64,000 nucleotides of DNA from Flavivirga algicola (lineage in GTDB: Bacteria; Bacteroidota; Bacteroidia; Flavobacteriales; Flavobacteriaceae). Numbering within the stretch: the stretch's first letter is position 1; the number at the start of each line of letters is the position of its first letter. The notes beneath the pieces were generated by a model. The model saw only the letters and a list, made by a program, of their open reading frames with translations, made no database searches and was not told the DNA's origin. Positions 56,128-64,000 of this stretch are shown in pieces. The stretch lies in the NCBI RefSeq assembly GCF_012910715.1, contig NZ_JABBHF010000007.1, forward strand, positions 5,001-69,000, given 5' to 3'. Made by a program: the position numbers and the translations under genes.

Positions 56128-58929
56128 ATGTACAAAAAAAGTATCGTATTGATATTTGCGTTGTTTGTAATATCAAGCTGTTTTGCTAGTAAAACAAAAT
56201 ACTGGTATGTTTCCACAGGTAAGCAAACCACTGGAGTAGGGTCAAAAGAAAAACCGTTTGCATCCTTGGAAGAAGTGCGTAATGCCATTCGTGAATATCG
56301 AAAAACACATTTAGAAAAAGAAAGCCATATAGTCATTATAGATGATGGCCATTATCACTTATCATCAACCTTTGTTCTCGAAGAAGAAGACGGAGGTGTA
56401 GAAGGGTATCCTGTAATTTATCGAGCTAAAAATAAAGGAAAAGTGTATGTTTCAACAGCGCCAGAACTATCCTCAAAAATATTTAGAAAAGCGACAGATA
56501 AAGAAGTGTCGAGATTGCATCCAAAGGCAATAGGACATGTTCTTGTTGCGGACTTAAGTACCGATTTGGTTAACCAATTTGGTAATGGACAAGGTGATTA
56601 TGGTGCTTTAGCATGGAATGAGCACATGCTACAGTTGGCACAATGGCCAAATAGAGGGTATAACCTTTTAGATAAGGTTGTAGATATAGGTCCAACACTT
56701 CGTTGGTTAAAAACATCAGAGAAAGAAGCGCCATATAGTTATGAAAAACCTACAGGGGGAAAATTTACTATAAAGGAAAAAACAGATTTCTCTCTATGGA
56801 AGGCTGAATTGGAGCGTACATTAGATATTCGTCAAGATGGTTACTTAAGTATCGATTGGGCAAAAGACCCCAATCAATTGGCAAGAGTTTCCGAAAAAGG
56901 AGAAATTCAATTACTGGACGCCACGCGCTATGGCATTGGAGGTGTAAAATATACAGGAGGTTACTCTAAAGATAATCCAAAGCCTAAGTTTTTAAGAAAT
57001 AGAAGATTGGTGTTTTTAAACGTACTGTGTGAACTGGATATGCCAGGGGAATGGTATGTAGATCGTTTAGAAAACAAATTGTATTTGTGGCCAATAGATA
57101 ATAAGGGTTTTGAAAATGCAACAATAGCCATACCTAGTGGACCAAACATGGTAGAATTAAAAAACACAAATTATATAAAAATTGAAGGAGTTGTTTTTGA
57201 AAATGGAGGTAAAAAAGTGTTAGACATAAACGGTGGTAGCCATAATGAAATTGCAGGATGCACTTTTAGGAATTTACAAGGTATGGCAGCCACAGTAAAT
57301 GGTACAAATAACGGATTTCGAAGTTGTGATTTTTATAATATGGATACATGCTTAAGTATCACAGGAGGCGATTTTAAAACACTTAAAAAGTGTAATAACT
57401 ATGTGATTAATTGCGATTTTCATGATTTTAAATCCATGGGGTATGGAGCCATTAGTCTTGTTGGATGCGGTATGACTTTCGAAAACAATATTGTACATCA
57501 AATAAGTTCTGGTATTTGGTATTCTGGTTTTTATATAGAATTTAGAAACAATGAATTTTTTGATGTAGGTTGGGGTATGGGTGACTGGAATATATTATAC
57601 CAGGGCGCAAATATTTGGTGTAATGGTAACGTTATAGAGAACAACTTCTTTCACAATATGTTTGGGCATCCAGGCATTGCACACCCTATTATAGCTATAA
57701 GAAATGATGATGGTGGCTCTGGTACAACCTATAGAAGTAACATTTTTTATAAAACAGGTAAAGGTAGTATCGTAACTATGGGGCCTAGTTGTCATATAAA
57801 AGATAATATAGCTATTGACTGTGGTACCATTTGGAGAACAAACAAAAGACCAATTACACCTGAAGCTATTGAAAAAGAATACGAAGAAATTAGAGTGAAT
57901 TTTGAGAGTGGCAAGTTCCCTAGAGGCAATAAAGAAGATAGAATTTATAATGCAGAACAAGCCATAGGAAAAGAGGCCTGGAATAAGGAACCGTTTAGAA
58001 GTGCCTTTCCCGATTTTGCAAAATACATGAAAGAAAATCCATTTGCGCAAAGTTATAGCTCTATTACAAATTCCTATAGTGACCAAGTAGATGAAAGCTA
58101 TCCATATAATGTTTTTTACATCCATGGATCCTTTCAACTTACCGAAAGTGACGGAGGTATTCACCATAAAAAGAAAATGGAGGTTGCCTTTCCTAAGAGT
58201 TTTAAGTATAATGCACCGCGTAAAATATCTAAAACAGATTTTGTAGATTTTAAATCTCTTGATTTTACCTTAAAACCTGAATTTGAAACGTTTTCAGGTT
58301 TCAAAGCCTGTGACATGAGTAAAATAGGACTGTATAAAGATACATACAGAACCAATCCGCCAAACGCTAAGACATATAGAAGTGCCTTGTATGAAAAAAA
58401 CAAGTTCCGCTTATCTGAAGCTACGGGGCTTAGCTATCCTAAAGATGCCTACAAGTTGTACCCAATTCAAAGCTGGATGGAAGAAGAACCAATCGAACAA
58501 ACAATATATCCATATTTAAGTGGCATAGATGATATAGGCTGGGTTGCAGATAAGGGCCCTCGAAGAGATAGTAATTACAGAGGAGGTACTTTAACCATTG
58601 CAGGCAAAAAATATGATTACGGTATAACGTTGAAGCCTAATAAAGATAAAGGACAAAGTGAAATTGTTTTCGATTTATCAGATTTTCCAAAAATTAAAGG
58701 GCTAAAATCAACTATAGGTGCAGATGATAATTATGGAAAAGGAAGTTGTACGTTTATTATTATGGCTAAAAAAGGTAAGAAATGGAAAGAACTGTATAAA
58801 AGCGAAGAAATTTCTAAAGGCAAGGCAGGAAAAGATATAGAAGTAGCATTGAAGGGCTACAATTCTATAAAATTAATTGCAAAAGGGAAGGCTGTAGCAG
58901 TATGGGCAAATGCGATGTTTACAGAATAA
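56128..58929 (+). CDS. GH141 family enzyme with NPCBM-like C-terminal module
   Basis: A 933-residue protein with a signal region ending near residue 18 (ISSC, possible lipobox). The N-terminus YWYVSTGKQTTGVGSKEKPF leads into LEEVRNAIREYRKTH and a right-handed parallel beta-helix, the layout of GH141. Known GH141 members are an alpha-L-fucosidase acting on rhamnogalacturonan II and xylanases. The helix region includes FYNMDTCLSITGGDFK and WYSGFYIEFRNNEFFDVGWG. From about residue 790 an NPCBM-like module, with YLSGIDDIGWVADKGPRRDS and WANAMFTE, matches that of the GH29 at 42708. In this fucosidase-rich locus a fucose-linked role is likely. Confidence 0.82.
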   Translation: MYKKSIVLIFALFVISSCFASKTKYWYVSTGKQTTGVGSKEKPFASLEEVRNAIREYRKTHLEKESHIVIIDDGHYHLSSTFVLEEEDGGVEGYPVIYRAKNKGKVYVSTAPELSSKIFRKATDKEVSRLHPKAIGHVLVADLSTDLVNQFGNGQGDYGALAWNEHMLQLAQWPNRGYNLLDKVVDIGPTLRWLKTSEKEAPYSYEKPTGGKFTIKEKTDFSLWKAELERTLDIRQDGYLSIDWAKDPNQLARVSEKGEIQLLDATRYGIGGVKYTGGYSKDNPKPKFLRNRRLVFLNVLCELDMPGEWYVDRLENKLYLWPIDNKGFENATIAIPSGPNMVELKNTNYIKIEGVVFENGGKKVLDINGGSHNEIAGCTFRNLQGMAATVNGTNNGFRSCDFYNMDTCLSITGGDFKTLKKCNNYVINCDFHDFKSMGYGAISLVGCGMTFENNIVHQISSGIWYSGFYIEFRNNEFFDVGWGMGDWNILYQGANIWCNGNVIENNFFHNMFGHPGIAHPIIAIRNDDGGSGTTYRSNIFYKTGKGSIVTMGPSCHIKDNIAIDCGTIWRTNKRPITPEAIEKEYEEIRVNFESGKFPRGNKEDRIYNAEQAIGKEAWNKEPFRSAFPDFAKYMKENPFAQSYSSITNSYSDQVDESYPYNVFYIHGSFQLTESDGGIHHKKKMEVAFPKSFKYNAPRKISKTDFVDFKSLDFTLKPEFETFSGFKACDMSKIGLYKDTYRTNPPNAKTYRSALYEKNKFRLSEATGLSYPKDAYKLYPIQSWMEEEPIEQTIYPYLSGIDDIGWVADKGPRRDSNYRGGTLTIAGKKYDYGITLKPNKDKGQSEIVFDLSDFPKIKGLKSTIGADDNYGKGSCTFIIMAKKGKKWKELYKSEEISKGKAGKDIEVALKGYNSIKLIAKGKAVAVWANAMFTE

Positions 58930-58974
58930 AAACCGTATTGATTAATAGTATAATAAGTATAAAAGTATAAACAG

Positions 58975-60456
58975 ATGAAAGTAATAAATATGCTCACAAA
59001 ATTAAACACCATAATTATCTTATTGATAGCAAGTTTTTCATGTCAATCTCAGGTGTTAGAGATGTCTGTTTTAGACCACGGAGCAGTAAACGATGGTGAA
59101 ACCCTAACTACAAAAGCCATACAAAATACAATTGATAAAGTAAGTGAGAAAGGTGGAGGGGTGGTAAAAGTGCCAAAAGGCGTTTATTTATGTGGTACCA
59201 TTCTTTTAAAAGATAATGTAACACTTCATTTGGAAAAGGGCGCAGAAATTATAGGCAGTTACTATTTGAAAGATTATTATAATATAGACCCGTTTACAGA
59301 TGCGGTTGGTCAAAAAAGAGGGAATTGCTTAGTAGGAGCGAAAGATGCCAAAAATATTGCCATCACAGGTAAAGGTGTTATAAATGGAAGGGGTGAGTAT
59401 ATGATTTTTGGAAAGGGTGAACGAAGTAAGAGACCCTTTCTGGTGAGAATTGTTGGCTGTACTAATGTTGAAATAAGAGATGTTGTGGTGCGCAATTCTG
59501 CTGCTTGGACCATACATTTATTTCAATCAAAAAAAGTAAACATTGATGGGATACGCCTTCTGTCGCAGTCAGAACAAAATGGAGACGGTATTGATATCGA
59601 TTCTTCCCAAGATGTAGTCATTACGAATTGTGATATTAATGCGCACGATGATGCTATTTGCTTTAAAACGACCAGTCCAGTCCCAACTAAAAACTGTAAA
59701 GTCTCAAATTGTTTGTTATCCAGTAGCTGGGGAGCCATTAAATTTGGAACAGAGTCTATGGGGAATTTTGAAAATATAGAAGTATCCGATTGTTATATCT
59801 ACGATACCAAAGGCGGTGGTGTAAAAATATTAAGTGCAGATGGTGCTAATATTAAAAACCTAAACATTCACGATTTAGAAATGAATGATGTAGAAATGCC
59901 AATTTTTATCCGTTTGGGGAGCAGGCTTCGTACATATCGAGACGCAGAAAAACAAGCTGTAGGCTCTATGAACGGTATCAAAATCAGTAACATTAAAATT
60001 CATGGAAAGAGATATAAGGAATGGCGCATGGCTCCTGCTTCTACAATTTTTATAACAGGCATACCAGAGGCAAAGATTAAAAATGTACGTATTGAGAACA
60101 TTGATGCAAAAATGTATTTTGCAGGTACGGCAGATGTGGTTGATAAGGTTGTCCCTGAAAATGAAAGGAAATATCCAGAGTATTTAAAGTTTGGCGTGTT
60201 ACCTGCATATGGTGCTTATATTCGTCATACCGAGAATATTCAAATCAAGAATTTCAAAATAAATACCGTAGAACAAGAACAGAGACATCTTATAAAAATA
60301 GATGGTGTTAAGGGATTCAAATTAGATGGTATATATACCGAAAAGGATGAAGGCGCAGTTACGCCAATAGCAATCGCTAATTCTTCAGATACCGTTATTA
60401 AAAATGTAAATATTAGTGGAAGTACCTCCGATAATCATATTCAGTATGATAAATAA
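58975..60456 (+). CDS. GH28 family glycosidase, lipoprotein
   Basis: A 493-residue right-handed beta-helix enzyme. The lipobox ends at Cys23 (ASFSC). It shows KGGGVVKVPKGVYLCGTILL and the GH28 active-site run QNGDGIDIDSSQDVVI with Asp204, then HDDAICFK with Asp225 and Asp226. Where typical polygalacturonases have GHG, this protein has SSWGAIKFGTES without the His, and the RIK motif is not obvious. GH28 enzymes cleave galacturonic-acid-type linkages, so a uronic acid residue in the substrate is suggested. It lies 45 bases after GH141. Confidence 0.9.
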   Translation: MKVINMLTKLNTIIILLIASFSCQSQVLEMSVLDHGAVNDGETLTTKAIQNTIDKVSEKGGGVVKVPKGVYLCGTILLKDNVTLHLEKGAEIIGSYYLKDYYNIDPFTDAVGQKRGNCLVGAKDAKNIAITGKGVINGRGEYMIFGKGERSKRPFLVRIVGCTNVEIRDVVVRNSAAWTIHLFQSKKVNIDGIRLLSQSEQNGDGIDIDSSQDVVITNCDINAHDDAICFKTTSPVPTKNCKVSNCLLSSSWGAIKFGTESMGNFENIEVSDCYIYDTKGGGVKILSADGANIKNLNIHDLEMNDVEMPIFIRLGSRLRTYRDAEKQAVGSMNGIKISNIKIHGKRYKEWRMAPASTIFITGIPEAKIKNVRIENIDAKMYFAGTADVVDKVVPENERKYPEYLKFGVLPAYGAYIRHTENIQIKNFKINTVEQEQRHLIKIDGVKGFKLDGIYTEKDEGAVTPIAIANSSDTVIKNVNISGSTSDNHIQYDK

Positions 60457-60489
60457 TTTACAGAATGGGTTAAACACTTTTAAATAATA

Positions 60490-62094
60490 ATGAGCAAAAT
60501 TAAAGAACGATTAGGAATGAAAAATTTCAAAGCCATAATCATAGGCTTGGTAACACTATGCTGTATAACCATTCCAAATAAAGGCATCGCACAGAAAAAG
60601 CGGAAAAAGAAGAATGTATTGGTAATTTATACGGATGACCATAGATATACAGGTGTGCATGTGTTAGGAAATCAGCAGATAAAAACGCCACACATAGACC
60701 GTTTAGCTAAAGAGGGTATTCGATTTAACAAAACATATTTAATGGGAGCTATCACTGGAGCCACGTGTGTTCCCAGTCGTGCCATGTTACTTACGGGTAG
60801 AAATATGTTTAGTTTAAAAGGAGAAGGAAGGCATATTCCCAAAGTCCATACAACCATGGGAGAGACTTTTCAAAAGGCAGGATACAATACGCATATCGTG
60901 GGCAAGTGGCATCAGGATATAGCGTCTTTAAGTAGGTCTTTTGATTCAGGATCTACGGTTATGAGTTTAGGTGTTTATCTTCAAGACCATTTTAGAATGC
61001 CTATGTGGGACTGGGACAAAACAGGAGAATTTCCTAAAGATAAAGCCTACCTTTTGGAGTATGATGACAAGGGAGAGGTAATAAAAAGAGATATTAATAA
61101 GCAGGATAAAAGAGGGCAAATAGGAAATGAAAAATTAGCACCACATTCTTCTGAAGTTTTTGCAAATAGTGCGAGTAAGTTTATAAGGCAGTATAGAAGT
61201 AAGAATCCATTTTTTATGTACTTAGCCTTTCATGCACCACACGATCCACGACAGGCACCACAAAAGTATAAAGATATGTATCCCGTTAAAGATGTTGAGC
61301 TGCCTCCTTCTTATATGCCTCAACATCCTTTTGATAATGGACACCTTTATATAAGAGATGAGCGTTTGGCAACTTTTCCTAGAACCAAAACGGTCGCACA
61401 AGAACAATTAGCATCCTATTATGCGATAATAACCCATTTAGATGATCAAATAGGTAAGGTTGTTCAAGCTTTGAAAGATAGTGGGCAATATGAAGATACA
61501 ATAATAGTATTGGCAGGTGATAGTGGTTTGGCAGTAGGCAATCATGGATTAATGGGCAAACAAAATTTGTATGATGAAGATGGTATCCATATCCCTTTTA
61601 TTATATCGGGAGGTATAAAAGAAAAAGGAAAAGAAGTGAATACCTATGCCTATATACATGATATTTTTCCAACAATTTGTGATTTGGCACAAATAAAAAT
61701 GCCAGAATCGGTTTTAGGTAAAAGTTTAAAGCCAGTAATTATAGGGGAAGCGAAAGCCATTCGGGACTATACTTACCATGCTTATAGGCAACATCAACGT
61801 GCTTATAGAAAAGGAGATTTTAAATTAATTGAATTTGTAAAAGCTCCTGAATATAATTCAAAGAAAAAAACAGAACAGCTAACAGGTTCCAAAGTGACTT
61901 TACTCTTTAATATTACCGAAGACCCTTGGGAGACACAAAATCTGGCATTTTTCCCTAAATATAAGAAAGTTGTTGCAGCAATGAAAAGGGAGATGAGGGA
62001 AAAAGCCGTTCAACTAGGTGATAAAAAAGAAAATCTACAAGATTTATACATCCCTAGATTGAGTTTAAAATATGATTTCTGGGATTATTATTAG
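60490..62094 (+). CDS. Sulfatase (S1 family), canonical CVPSR motif
   Basis: A 534-residue formylglycine sulfatase with an N-terminal signal region (about residues 10-35). An ATG at 60517 is an alternative start that would shorten the leader by nine residues. The metal-site start is NVLVIYTDDHRYTGV, and the active-site motif is TCVPSRAMLLTGRN with Cys93. Later motifs are GKWHQDIASL and VLAGDSGLAVGNHGLMGKQN. The GKWH and SGLAVGNHG segments are normal S1 features. It follows GH28 by 33 bases and should remove sulfate esters from sugars. Confidence 0.94.
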   Translation: MSKIKERLGMKNFKAIIIGLVTLCCITIPNKGIAQKKRKKKNVLVIYTDDHRYTGVHVLGNQQIKTPHIDRLAKEGIRFNKTYLMGAITGATCVPSRAMLLTGRNMFSLKGEGRHIPKVHTTMGETFQKAGYNTHIVGKWHQDIASLSRSFDSGSTVMSLGVYLQDHFRMPMWDWDKTGEFPKDKAYLLEYDDKGEVIKRDINKQDKRGQIGNEKLAPHSSEVFANSASKFIRQYRSKNPFFMYLAFHAPHDPRQAPQKYKDMYPVKDVELPPSYMPQHPFDNGHLYIRDERLATFPRTKTVAQEQLASYYAIITHLDDQIGKVVQALKDSGQYEDTIIVLAGDSGLAVGNHGLMGKQNLYDEDGIHIPFIISGGIKEKGKEVNTYAYIHDIFPTICDLAQIKMPESVLGKSLKPVIIGEAKAIRDYTYHAYRQHQRAYRKGDFKLIEFVKAPEYNSKKKTEQLTGSKVTLLFNITEDPWETQNLAFFPKYKKVVAAMKREMREKAVQLGDKKENLQDLYIPRLSLKYDFWDYY

Positions 62095-62237
62095 CATATA
62101 AGCATTAAGTAGAGGCACCTATTTAGAAATATTGGAATGATTATATCTTGTATAGTTGATATCTCATAATAATAAAAACTTTATTATAAGTTTTCATACC
62201 TCTCTTATTCTGTATAAACCTTTATATACAAACACAT

Positions 62238-63692
62238 TTGAAAGATATATTAAAAAAGGTAACATTATGTAGCTTAATATCCATTTTTATTTTGACTCTT
62301 TTTAGTTGCGAGAAAGTTGTGAAGAATAATAAACCAAAACATGTTGTTTTTATCATGGTGGATGATTTACGTCCAGAATTAAACTGCTTTGGCAAAACAC
62401 AAATAGTTTCTCCAAATATAGATGCATTGGCTAAGGATGGTGTTATTTTTAGTAATGCTTATTGCAATGTTCCTGTATGTGGCGCTTCGAGAGCAAGTAT
62501 ATTAACGGGGTTATATCCTACTAAAAAACGTTTTACCAATTATGGGTCAAGAGTAGATAAAGATGCTCCAAAAATAACCACCTTGCCCGAACATTTTAAA
62601 AATAATGGCTATCTAACTTTAGCTATTGGTAAGATTTTTCATCATCCAGATGATGCACTTCAGAGTTGGTCAAAAACACCTTACAGACCTGATTATCCTA
62701 ATAGCATAAAACAGCAGGAATTATGGAGAGATTACCAATCGCTTGAAAATAGTTGGACAAAGAAAGAAAAATTACCATTAGGAGCTGCAGGGCCTGCATG
62801 GGAAGCTGCAGATGTTCCAGATTCTGTATATTATGATGGAAAAACGACCAAATTAGCATTAGAAGCATTAGAAAAGTTATCAAAATCTGAGCAACCCTTT
62901 TTTTTGGGAATAGGTTTTATTAGGCCGCATCTTCCTTTTAATTCTCCAAGGAAATATTGGGATCTCTATAATGAAGATGAGATCACTTTAGCTAAAAATC
63001 CGCATATGCCTTTTAATTCACCTAAATTTGCTTGGTTTAATTACAGAGAGCTAAGAGGGTATACAAATATTGCTAAAGACACTTTGCCTATTAAAGCTGA
63101 ACAAGCAAAAAAACTTCGTCATGGATATTATGCAAGCGTTAGTTTTATTGATGCCCAAATAGGTCGGGTAATTAAAAAACTGAAAAAATTAAATCTATAC
63201 GAAAACACAACAATAGTGGTATTGGGGGATCATGGTTGGAGTCTGGGAGAGCACTCTTTATGGTGTAAACACTCTTGTTTTAATAATGCTTTGCGTACCC
63301 CTCTTATTGTTAAAACGCCTAAGTCTCAAAAAGGAATAAAAACTGAATCCTTAATTAGTTTTGTGGATATATATCCAACACTTTGCGAGCTTAATAACAT
63401 TGAAAAACCCTTACATATAGATGGTAAAAGTTTTGAGGAAACCCTAATAAATCCAAATATAGAAATAAACGATTATGTTTTTTCCAGATGGGGAAGGGGA
63501 GAAACCATTAAATCGCATAAATTTAGTTATACACAATATTTTGATAGGGAAGGAAACCTAAAATCGCATATGCTATATAATCATGAAATTGATCACGAGG
63601 AAAATATAAATATAGCTGATAGAACAGAGAATAGGGAACAATTAGAAGAATTATCTAAAGCATTAAATAGGCACCTTTTAAGCAGGGAATAA
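62238..63692 (+). CDS. Sulfatase (S1 family, iduronate-2-sulfatase-like), lipoprotein, TTG start
   Basis: A 484-residue sulfatase. No ATG precedes the signal peptide, so translation most likely starts at the TTG at 62238. That start gives a clean lipoprotein signal with Cys24 (LTLFSC). Core motifs are VVFIMVDDLRPELNCFG, the active-site VCGASRASILTGLYP with Cys81 (CxASR form), and VVLGDHGWSLGEHSLWCK. This pattern resembles iduronate-2-sulfatase-type enzymes, which act on sulfated uronic acids or fucose-like sugars. It is the last plus-strand gene of the PUL and ends 22 bases from the convergent transporter gene. Confidence 0.93.
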   Translation: MKDILKKVTLCSLISIFILTLFSCEKVVKNNKPKHVVFIMVDDLRPELNCFGKTQIVSPNIDALAKDGVIFSNAYCNVPVCGASRASILTGLYPTKKRFTNYGSRVDKDAPKITTLPEHFKNNGYLTLAIGKIFHHPDDALQSWSKTPYRPDYPNSIKQQELWRDYQSLENSWTKKEKLPLGAAGPAWEAADVPDSVYYDGKTTKLALEALEKLSKSEQPFFLGIGFIRPHLPFNSPRKYWDLYNEDEITLAKNPHMPFNSPKFAWFNYRELRGYTNIAKDTLPIKAEQAKKLRHGYYASVSFIDAQIGRVIKKLKKLNLYENTTIVVLGDHGWSLGEHSLWCKHSCFNNALRTPLIVKTPKSQKGIKTESLISFVDIYPTLCELNNIEKPLHIDGKSFEETLINPNIEINDYVFSRWGRGETIKSHKFSYTQYFDREGNLKSHMLYNHEIDHEENINIADRTENREQLEELSKALNRHLLSRE

Positions 63693-63714
63693 AGGTCAAA
63701 TAAAAAGTTTTGTA

Positions 63715-64000
63715 TTAGTCCAAAATCCACTCTGGTAATGTTAATGAGATACTTGGGAATAAAGTAACCAAAGCTAGTACTATAAAGCTAACGATTAAAA
63801 ATGGGAATCCTGCCTTGCTCACCTTGGCAATGGATACTTTTCCGATACTTGAAGAAATAAACAAGCAAACCCCTACAGGAGGCGTGGTTAAACCAATAAT
63901 GAGATTTAACACGGCAATCACAGCAAAATGAATAGGGTCTATATCTACAGAAATAGCTAGTTTAAGCAAAATAGGAAAGAGAATTAATAATGCGGCAATC
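63715..64000 (-). CDS. TRAP transporter large permease (DctM-like), C-terminal fragment cut by window edge
   Basis: The last 286 bases encode, on the minus strand, the C-terminal 94 or so residues of a membrane protein. The frame stays open to the window end (IAALLILFPILLKLA just inside the edge). The segment HFAVIAVLNLIIGLTTPPVG, then CLFISSSIGKVSIAKV, is the signature end of TRAP-type large permease subunits (DctM/SiaM family). These carry organic acids such as uronates or sialate. The rest of the gene lies outside the window. The location next to the PUL suggests uptake of a uronate-type product, which is inference. Confidence 0.88.
   Translation of the reverse strand, partial: IAALLILFPILLKLAISVDIDPIHFAVIAVLNLIIGLTTPPVGVCLFISSSIGKVSIAKVSKAGFPFLIVSFIVLALVTLFPSISLTLPEWILD

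Noticed and set aside
57595-58167. A 190-codon frame on the minus strand
   Set aside because: It lies wholly inside the GH141 gene in the opposite strand, has no family features, and the plus-strand frame is clearly coding.

Overview
The window is about 64 kb of an AT-rich genome that looks like a marine Bacteroidota, most likely a flavobacterium. The grounds are a SusC/SusD pair with an adjacent hybrid two-component regulator, a C-terminal type IX secretion tail on one protein, promoter boxes of the TAnnTTTG type, a Lacal_2735-type mini-gene, and many lipoprotein signal peptides with short lipoboxes. No genus can be fixed from what I can see.

Layout. (1) 1-930: the 3' part of a 23S rRNA, then a 5S rRNA and a strong terminator, the end of an rRNA operon. 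(2) 1120-7622: a PIF1-like helicase and a three-gene envelope cluster with two tandem paralogues. (3) 7897-11796, minus strand: a tight five-gene operon (SDR/DUF2867 protein, TspO, a 58-residue mini-protein, SRPBCC protein, photolyase) of the kind usually tied to light and photo-oxidative stress, with a repeat-rich candidate operator upstream. (4) 12162-17717: a TetR regulator with a double palindrome over its promoter, a small anchored protein, an ABC exporter whose nucleotide-binding domain has lost several catalytic motifs, an HlyD adaptor and a TolC-type outer-membrane protein. (5) 17935-63692: a very large polysaccharide utilization locus (PUL), all on the plus strand. (6) 63715-64000, minus strand: the C-terminal end of a TRAP transporter large subunit, cut by the window edge.

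The PUL begins with a hybrid two-component system (HTCS), then SusC, SusD and a GH88 unsaturated glucuronyl hydrolase. A distinctive block follows: two DUF4955 beta-helix proteins on either side of a 1328-residue FG-GAP/ASPIC/vanadium-haloperoxidase fusion, then a sulfatase. The rest is a long run of glycosidases: five GH29 alpha-L-fucosidases, GH3, a beta-propeller glycosidase of uncertain family, GH97, GH43, GH141 and GH28, ending with two more sulfatases. The set predicts a sulfated, fucose-rich, uronic-acid-containing algal polysaccharide. SusC/SusD would import fragments, sulfatases strip sulfate, fucosidases trim side chains, and the beta-helix proteins, if they are lyases, would make the unsaturated ends that GH88 removes. 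The haloperoxidase keeps every vanadate-binding motif and is predicted to be secreted; it is the most unusual part of the locus.

Two long gene-free stretches (28734-29450 and 38289-38806) bracket the beta-helix/haloperoxidase/sulfatase block and hold what look like decayed coding fragments, which suggests that the block was inserted or rearranged. All family calls rest on reading motifs by eye, without database searches.
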